DNA of 44,268 bases, taken from the NCBI GenBank assembly GCA_021201475.1, contig JAJQEV010000051.1, positions 1 through 44,268 of the forward strand. Reading direction: 5' to 3'. Source of the stretch: Clostridiales bacterium (GTDB lineage Bacteria > Bacillota > Clostridia > Oscillospirales > Oscillospiraceae). A model generated the notes under the pieces. That model ran no database searches. It was not told where the DNA came from and saw nothing but the letters and a program-made list of their open reading frames with translations. Positions 39,548-44,268 of the stretch are shown here, piece after piece. Both the position numbers and the translations under genes were made by a program. Within the stretch, counting starts at the first letter, position 1, and each line of letters opens with the position of its first letter.

Positions 39548-41704
39548 ATGACAGAAACATTCGACATCGCAGGTTACGCCCGCATCTCCGTGGACGATGA
39601 GTTGGATCGGGACAATGTATCCATCGAAAACCAGAAGTCCATCATTCAGGACTTCGTCAAGCATCGTTTCCCCGGCAGTTCGCTGACTTTTTTCGAGGAC
39701 AGGGATCGCTCCGGCTACACCTTCGAGCAGCGGGAGGGCTATCAGGCCATGCGCCGGGGGCTGATGAGCCATAAATACGACATCCTGGTGGTGAAGGATT
39801 TCTCCCGCTTCTCCCGTCGCAACAGCCGGGGACTGGTGGAGCTGGAAGATTTGCGGGATGCAGGCGTACGCATTATCTCCATCGGGGACGGCATCGACTT
39901 CCCCAACGACGATGACTGGCTGAAAATCCAGTTTCAGTTCCTCATCAACGAAATGCCTGTGACAGATACCAGCAAAAAGGTGCGCAATGTCATCAAGCGC
40001 CGCCAGGCGGACGGCCAGTGGCTCTGTGCCGCTCCCTACGGCTATATCATCAACAAGCGCAAAGAGTTCGAGGTTGTCCCTACAGAGGCCGACATTGTGC
40101 GCCGCATCTTTGACCTCTACAACAACGCCGGCTGGGGCTATAAGAAAATCGCCAACTACCTTACCGATGAGGGCATTCCCACACCTCGAATGTCGGAGCA
40201 AATGCGAAAGGAAGCCCAGGGGGAGGAATATAACCGCAAAACCAAGGCTGCCTGGGCCATTGTGACGGTGCAGGGGATTCTGGACAACGACTTCTACATC
40301 GGCACTCTGCGGCAGGGCAAGTACACCCGGACGAAAATCAACGGCAGAGATGTCCGCCGGGACGATGGGGAGCAGATCGTCATTGAGAACCACCACCAGG
40401 CCATTATCGACTACCGCACCTTTGCCACCACCCGCGCCCTGCGGGAGAAACGTAGCCGGAACAACTACCGGGGCGTGAAAATCAATGACAACGTGTATTC
40501 CGGCTTTTTGGAGTGCGGCGACTGCGGCAGCCCCATGTTTGCCATGAGCCGCAGCGACCTGAAACCCGCCTACACCTGCGGCACCTATCACCGCCGGGGC
40601 CGGGCCGGATGCACCAGCCACCACATTCGGGTGGACAAGCTGGATGAACTGCTGAAACTCTATGTCCGGCGGCTTATGGAGCAGTCCTCTGCCATGCTGG
40701 AACAGCTGAACGCCGACCTGAGCCGGGAGACGGAGGACGTGACAGAGACCGAGCAGTCCGCCGACCATCTGGCCCAGGTGCTGGATGATCTGACGGAGGA
40801 GCTAAAGGCCACCAAGCGCCAGCGCATCCGGGACATCATGAAGCACCCGGAGCAGGAGCAGCTGCTGGAGGAGACCTATGACGAACTGGAATCCGATCTG
40901 CAGCAGAAAATCACAGGTCTGAACCACCAGATCGACCTGCTCTCCGACAAGCGCAACACCATTCTCCGGGCCAACCGGGTGGCCAAAATGGCCATAGACG
41001 TTTTCCGGGATATTTTGGAGAAGAACAACCTGGAACGCAACGATTTGGAGCTGCTCGTTGACCGTATCAGGGTTTACGAGGATCACCTGGAGATTCAGCT
41101 TCAGCCGGACATCGACGCCCTGCTCCAAACGGGGCAGCTGGAGGACGCCGTAAATTTTAACCGGGACACGGCAGAAAACAGCCAGGTCACCCTTGTTCAG
41201 AGCGCAAAACAGCACGCTGACAAGGTCTACCGTGTCAATGTTATCAGTGACGGCGACCCTCTGGAGATTTATACAGATCGGGACGGCGAGGTGATTTTCA
41301 AGAAGTATTCCCTGATGGGTGGGATGTCGGAGTGTGCGGTGCAGCTGTGCGAGAGCCTGTACAAGACCACGGGCTGCCCCACCCTGATCACCGACCGGGA
41401 CGCGGTCATCGCCGTCTCCGGCATCCCCAAGCGGGAAGCGCTGGAGAAGCACGTCTCTGCGCCGCTGGAGAGCATCATGGAGGGCCGCAGTATTTACCAG
41501 TACCGGGAGGGGGCCAACCGTCTGCCCATCGTGGAAAGCACCGACAGCCTGCAGGTGGCCACGGCGGCCCCCATCCTCACCGGCGGTGACGTGATGGGCT
41601 GCGTGGTCTTTGCTGCCCAGGACGGGGCCGCGCCGGGGGGCGAGACGGAGTTCAAGCTGGCCCAGACCGCCTCCGGCTTCCTTGGGCGGCACATGGAGAG
41701 TTAA
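39548..41704 (+). CDS. Large serine recombinase fused in frame to the SpoVT effector domain by integration
   Basis: 718 aa, ATG 39548 after AAAGGGAGAG. Residues 1-about 150: resolvase catalytic domain with GYARIS (nucleophile Ser 14) and DFSRFSR. About 180-290: recombinase domain. About 323-355: zinc ribbon (Cys 323, 326, 344, 355). About 375-465: coiled coil. About 480-569: TnpX-type C-terminal domain. At residue 570 (41255) the sequence switches without a frame change to SpoVT: DPLEIYTDRDGEVIFKKYSL, then a GAF-like domain to the stop. The recombinase's own ending (PSQMTLQPW... to GWR) lies at the other end of the element at 4848-4925, so in the excised circle it would be 596 aa. Catalytic parts look complete. 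Confidence 0.93.
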   Translation: MTETFDIAGYARISVDDELDRDNVSIENQKSIIQDFVKHRFPGSSLTFFEDRDRSGYTFEQREGYQAMRRGLMSHKYDILVVKDFSRFSRRNSRGLVELEDLRDAGVRIISIGDGIDFPNDDDWLKIQFQFLINEMPVTDTSKKVRNVIKRRQADGQWLCAAPYGYIINKRKEFEVVPTEADIVRRIFDLYNNAGWGYKKIANYLTDEGIPTPRMSEQMRKEAQGEEYNRKTKAAWAIVTVQGILDNDFYIGTLRQGKYTRTKINGRDVRRDDGEQIVIENHHQAIIDYRTFATTRALREKRSRNNYRGVKINDNVYSGFLECGDCGSPMFAMSRSDLKPAYTCGTYHRRGRAGCTSHHIRVDKLDELLKLYVRRLMEQSSAMLEQLNADLSRETEDVTETEQSADHLAQVLDDLTEELKATKRQRIRDIMKHPEQEQLLEETYDELESDLQQKITGLNHQIDLLSDKRNTILRANRVAKMAIDVFRDILEKNNLERNDLELLVDRIRVYEDHLEIQLQPDIDALLQTGQLEDAVNFNRDTAENSQVTLVQSAKQHADKVYRVNVISDGDPLEIYTDRDGEVIFKKYSLMGGMSECAVQLCESLYKTTGCPTLITDRDAVIAVSGIPKREALEKHVSAPLESIMEGRSIYQYREGANRLPIVESTDSLQVATAAPILTGGDVMGCVVFAAQDGAAPGGETEFKLAQTASGFLGRHMES
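41236..41259 (+). other. attR junction
   Basis: Element half CAATGTTATCAGTGACGG (41236-41253) followed by the shared core GGCGACCC (41252-41259), after which spoVT resumes. The element half pairs with that at attL (16 of 18 positions). Confidence 0.88.
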
Positions 41705-41721
41705 GGGGCGGAGCTTCGCCC

Positions 41722-41766
41722 GCGGGCAGGCAGGGCGCAAAATGCGCCCTGCCTGCCCGCTTTTTT
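41722..41766 (+). terminator. Terminator of spoVT
   Basis: Very strong 17-bp perfect stem (41722-41738 with 41744-41760, arms starting GCGGGCAGG), 5-nt loop AAAAT, six T. The native terminator of spoVT, now also ending the recombinase fusion transcript. Confidence 0.92.
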
Positions 41767-41811
41767 ACGGGAGGCCGACCCATGCAATGGTTTCAATGTG
41801 GTTACAATGTA

Positions 41812-41840
41812 TTGACAGGACGGCCCGGCTATGGTATACT
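41812..41840 (+). promoter_or_regulatory. SigA promoter for the RelB/DinJ-like gene
   Basis: TTGACA (41812-41817), 17-bp spacer, TATACT (41835-41840): near consensus. Confidence 0.8.
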
Positions 41841-41871
41841 GCAACATATCCGAGGAAAGGACTGATTTAGA

Positions 41872-42183
41872 GTGGATACGACGCTGTCTGTTGCCACTGC
41901 GCCCAAAACCGGAACGTTTCAGATGCGCATCAACCCCGAGATCAAGCGGCAGGTGGAGGATATTTACGCAGCCTGCGGTATGACGCTGACGGACGCGGTC
42001 AATGCGTTCTTTCAGCAGTCCATCAACGTGGGCGGCCTGCCCTTTCTTGTGACCACCAACGGCAGGGAGGCCCTGCGGGAGCAGGCGCTGTTCCTGCTGA
42101 TGCAGGAGTGCCAGGAGGGCAGCCCCCCTGTATATCCCGCCAGCGGCTCCGAGGCAGAGCCGCTGACAGAATTTGGAACCTGA
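41872..42183 (+). CDS. RelB/DinJ-family antitoxin-like protein, no adjacent toxin
   Basis: 103 aa, GTG start. The ribbon-helix-helix part FQMRINPEIKRQVEDIYAAC, GMTLTDAVNAFFQQS is typical of DinJ/RelB DNA-binding antitoxins. After residue 55 the sequence (GGLPFLVTTNGREA...) is longer than usual and ends in an acidic tail. No RelE/YafQ toxin follows: the next gene, 24 nt downstream, is an L,D-transpeptidase. It may be an orphan regulator of that gene. Confidence 0.8.
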   Translation: MDTTLSVATAPKTGTFQMRINPEIKRQVEDIYAACGMTLTDAVNAFFQQSINVGGLPFLVTTNGREALREQALFLLMQECQEGSPPVYPASGSEAEPLTEFGT

Positions 42184-42207
42184 CCGAAGCAATTAAGGAG
42201 TGATATT

Positions 42208-43884
42208 TTGACTACAGAAAAGGCTATGAAAACGAGGCGAGGGTTCTCCTGGCCGATCGTGCTGCTGGTCGTCATGCTGGTGCTGCTGGTGATTGCCGGA
42301 GGCGTGTATGTGGCGAGGGCCATGGGCTATGAGGAGAAGTTCCTGCCCGATACTTCTGTCAACGGCGTGGATGTCTCCGGTCTGACGGTGGCCGAGGCGG
42401 AACAGGCGCTGGACGACAGCCTGACCAACTATACCCTGACCCTCATCGAGCGGGAGAACGCCACGGAGACCATCAGCGCGGAGGACATTGGGATGGCGCT
42501 GGATTTGGGCGACTCCGTGGAGCAGCTGCTGGAGGCGCAGAACGGCTGGCTGTGGCCGCTGTACGCCCTGGGGCAGCGCAGCAGCGAGGTCACGCTGGAG
42601 ACCGCGTTCGTCTATGACGACGCCGCCCTCTCCGCCGCCATCGCGGCCCTGACCTGCCTGGACAGCGCCTACGCCGTAGCGCCCACGGACGCCTACATCT
42701 CCGGCTACGACAGCGAGGCGGGAGGTGTCGTCATTGAGGCGGAGACCCAGGGGACGCTGGTGGATGAGGACGTGCTGACCGCTGTCGTCGTCGCCGCTGT
42801 GGACGCCATGGAAACGGAGCTGGATCTGGACGCTGCCGGGTGTTATATCGCCCCCACCGTCACCTCTGATGACCCCGACCTGGTGCTGGAGGCGGAGACG
42901 CTGAACGGCTATCTGGGCGTTACCATTACCTACGAGATGGGGGAGGACACCGTCGTCCTGGACGGCAGTACGCTGGTTGACTGGGTCACCTACAATGGGG
43001 ACGGAACGGCCACGCTGGACACGGACGCCGTTACCGCCTTTGTGAAGAATCTGGCGTCTACCTATAACACCATCTTCTCTAACCGCACCTTCACCACGAC
43101 CTATGGGCAAACCATCACAGTGGAGGGCGGCGACTATGGCTGGTGGATGGATCAGAATTCGGAGGTGGAGGAGCTGACCCAGCAGATCCTCGACCAGGAG
43201 AGCGGAACCCGGGAGCCGGTGTGGTACAGCGAGGCGGCTGTCTTGGGCATCGGCGCCACCGGCGATTACGGTGATACTTATGTGGAAATCAATCTGACTG
43301 CCCAGCACCTCTATTACTATAAGGACGGCGCGCTGGTGGTGGAGTCCGACTTCGTCTCCGGCAAGAACGACGCCACCCCCACCGGCACCTATGGTATCCT
43401 GTACTGCGAGCGGTACGCCACCCTGAATGGGGAGAACTACTCCTCCCCCGTCAGCTACTGGATGCCCTTCTACAACGGCGCAGGCCTCCATGACGCATCC
43501 TGGCGCACCAGCTTCGGTGGCACGATTTACAAAACCAGCGGCTCCCATGGCTGCATCAATCTGCCCATCAAGGTGGCCCAGAAGATTTATGAAAACATGA
43601 GCGCCGGTACGGCGGTGATTATCTACAAGCTCAGCGGCACCGAGAGCAGCAGCACCACCACCCAGAGCAATGAGGACATTGCCTCCGCCATCGTGGACGC
43701 CCTGGAGGAAATCACCGCGGAGGGGGAAATCACCTCCAGCAACTACAACAAGATGTCCAAACGCATCCAATGGGTAGAGGCTGCTTACGACGCCCTGAGC
43801 AGCAGCGCCAAAAAGCTGGTCAGCAACTATGACCTGCTGGAGGTTGCGGTCGAGGCATTGGAGGAGTACGACAGCACACATTGA
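42208..43884 (+). CDS. L,D-transpeptidase (YkuD) with PG-binding repeats
   Basis: 558 aa, TTG start with AAGGAG 8 nt upstream (ATG 42226 is the alternative). One membrane helix (about 15-37) places the rest outside. Residues about 50-320 hold two PG_binding_4-type domains (NGVDVSGLTVAEAEQALDD is the signature). The YkuD domain about 355-475 has the catalytic SHGCINLP (His 450, Cys 452). A Ser/Thr-rich linker and a helical tail end it. It makes 3-3 crosslinks in peptidoglycan. The opposite-strand long frame is a shadow. Confidence 0.95.
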   Translation: MTTEKAMKTRRGFSWPIVLLVVMLVLLVIAGGVYVARAMGYEEKFLPDTSVNGVDVSGLTVAEAEQALDDSLTNYTLTLIERENATETISAEDIGMALDLGDSVEQLLEAQNGWLWPLYALGQRSSEVTLETAFVYDDAALSAAIAALTCLDSAYAVAPTDAYISGYDSEAGGVVIEAETQGTLVDEDVLTAVVVAAVDAMETELDLDAAGCYIAPTVTSDDPDLVLEAETLNGYLGVTITYEMGEDTVVLDGSTLVDWVTYNGDGTATLDTDAVTAFVKNLASTYNTIFSNRTFTTTYGQTITVEGGDYGWWMDQNSEVEELTQQILDQESGTREPVWYSEAAVLGIGATGDYGDTYVEINLTAQHLYYYKDGALVVESDFVSGKNDATPTGTYGILYCERYATLNGENYSSPVSYWMPFYNGAGLHDASWRTSFGGTIYKTSGSHGCINLPIKVAQKIYENMSAGTAVIIYKLSGTESSSTTTQSNEDIASAIVDALEEITAEGEITSSNYNKMSKRIQWVEAAYDALSSSAKKLVSNYDLLEVAVEALEEYDSTH

Positions 43885-43892
43885 CCGGGAAG

Positions 43893-43935
43893 CGCACGCA
43901 GGAGACGTTTACAGGCCTCTCCCGTGTGCGTTTTT
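43893..43935 (+). terminator. Terminator after the L,D-transpeptidase
   Basis: CGCACGCAGGAGA (43893-43905) pairs with TCTCCCGTGTGCG (43918-43930), one wobble and one mismatch, followed by five T. Confidence 0.7.
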
Positions 43936-44002
43936 CTATTCCCGGCAGCCGCTGCCAGCGGTCACCCACTGTAAACCTGGCAAACACTTAGGAGGGATAG
44001 CC

Positions 44003-44268
44003 ATGTTGACCCCGGAACTGGACAGCACCAGCCGCCAGCCCCTGTATGAACAGCTCTACTACTATCTGCGGGGGGAAATCGAACACGGGAACCTGGCCCC
44101 CGGCGAAAAGCTCCCCTCTAAGCGGAATCTGGCAAGCGCTGCCCGGCTCAGTGTGATGACGGTGGAGCGGGCCTACAGCCAGCTGACGGCGGAGGGCTAC
44201 CTCCGCAGCGAGGACCGGCGGGGCTTCTTCGTGGAGGAGGCCGCCGCCCCCGGGGCGCCGCTGCCCGC
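44003..44268 (+). CDS. GntR-family (probably MocR/PdxR-type) regulator, partial
   Basis: ATG 44003 with GGAGGG upstream. Runs off the window after 88 codons. Winged helix: PLYEQLYYYLRGEIEHGNLA, PGEKLPSKRNLA, LSVMTVERAYSQLTAEGYLR. The wording QPLYEQLYYYLR...GYLRSEDRRGFFV is typical of MocR/PdxR proteins, which continue with an aminotransferase-like domain. That part is not in the window, so the subfamily is inference. Confidence 0.85.
   Translation, partial: MLTPELDSTSRQPLYEQLYYYLRGEIEHGNLAPGEKLPSKRNLASAARLSVMTVERAYSQLTAEGYLRSEDRRGFFVEEAAAPGAPLP

Larger units (their letters stand above)
4842..41259 (+). mobile_element. 36.4-kb mobilisable element integrated in spoVT by a large serine recombinase
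   Basis: Boundaries come from the split spoVT gene, the shared GGCGACCC at 4842-4849 and 41252-41259, and a palindromic attP on rejoining the ends. The distance between the two core copies is 36,410 bp. Gene content: one serine recombinase at the right end, a MobA/MobL relaxase, a CHC2-type primase gene, and cargo (Fic/type I restriction, DUF3990/Xre pair, capsule operon, AAA ATPase, TetR/hydrolase). I see no VirB4, coupling protein or other type IV secretion gene, so it is mobilisable rather than self-conjugative. Composition is mosaic: GC-rich restriction genes, AT-richer capsule genes, and IS debris. This implies accretion in several steps. Confidence 0.88.

Noticed and set aside
4842-41259. 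Calling the element a self-transmissible conjugative element or a prophage
   Set aside because: No secretion ATPase, coupling protein, capsid, portal, terminase or tail gene is visible. Only a relaxase and recombinase support mobility.
39503-41740. Long minus-strand frames (421 and 312 codons) over the recombinase
   Set aside because: Antisense to a clear recombinase. No domain signature of their own.
42193-43881. 562-codon open frame on the minus strand
   Set aside because: Exact shadow of the L,D-transpeptidase gene, which has a signal anchor and the SHGCINLP active site. The antisense frame is low-complexity and lacks a ribosome site.
1-44268. tRNA or rRNA gene at the integration site
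   Set aside because: No cloverleaf or rRNA-like sequence was recognised. The target is a protein gene, as is common for large serine recombinases.

Overview
The window looks like a GC-rich, spore-forming gut Clostridium of the Oscillospiraceae type (Flavonifractor/Pseudoflavonifractor-like). This is inferred from gene content only: spoVT, a DUF1934 gene beside an ArgRS-like gene, an OmpR-type two-component pair, an L,D-transpeptidase, and mobile genes typical of gut Firmicutes.

The main result is that one chromosomal gene, spoVT, is split across the window. Its first 32 codons lie at 4752-4847 and its remaining 149 codons at 41255-41704. Between them sits a 36.4-kb element bounded by the shared 8-mer GGCGACCC. 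The right junction is inside the element's own large serine recombinase gene, so integration has fused the recombinase in frame to the SpoVT effector domain (718 aa). At the left junction the SpoVT DNA-binding half is fused to the recombinase's natural 25-residue tail. Joining the inner junction halves gives an attP that is a long imperfect palindrome (18-nt arms, two mismatches, 4-nt centre). Joining the outer halves restores a 180-aa SpoVT.

Layout. 1-4841, chromosome: a repeat-rich charged protein, a histidine kinase/response regulator pair, an ArgRS-like protein without a catalytic domain, a DUF1934 protein, a hypothetical gene and the start of spoVT. 4842-41259, element, in these modules: (a) fic-hsdM-hsdS-hsdR, a type I restriction operon headed by a Fic protein, under a consensus promoter; (b) broken transposase genes; (c) a DUF3990 (ADP-ribosyltransferase-like)/Xre pair; (d) IS21-end and MITE-like debris; (e) a 14-kb AT-richer capsule operon on the minus strand (cpsC-cpsD-cpsB, scars, tmk, aminotransferase, priming transferase, two ATP-grasp genes, a DegT-like gene, epimerase, GT2, wzy, wzx); (f) an accretion zone with IS3 and IS21 remnants and an AAA/DUF4143 ATPase; (g) a mobilisation core with a DUF3847-like protein, MobA/MobL relaxase, a TetR/hydrolase insertion, an interrupted primase gene, small conserved ORFs and the recombinase. 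No conjugative secretion genes are present, so the element is best called a mobilisable element. 41260-44268, chromosome: end of spoVT, an orphan RelB/DinJ-like antitoxin, an L,D-transpeptidase and the start of a GntR/MocR-type regulator.

How the parts may work together: the recombinase moves the element, the relaxase allows transfer using another element's conjugation machinery, and the restriction, toxin and capsule modules are cargo affecting phage resistance, maintenance and surface. Because the target is a late sporulation regulator and the recombinase gains SpoVT's ligand-sensing half on integration, the arrangement may couple excision to sporulation. That coupling is inference.
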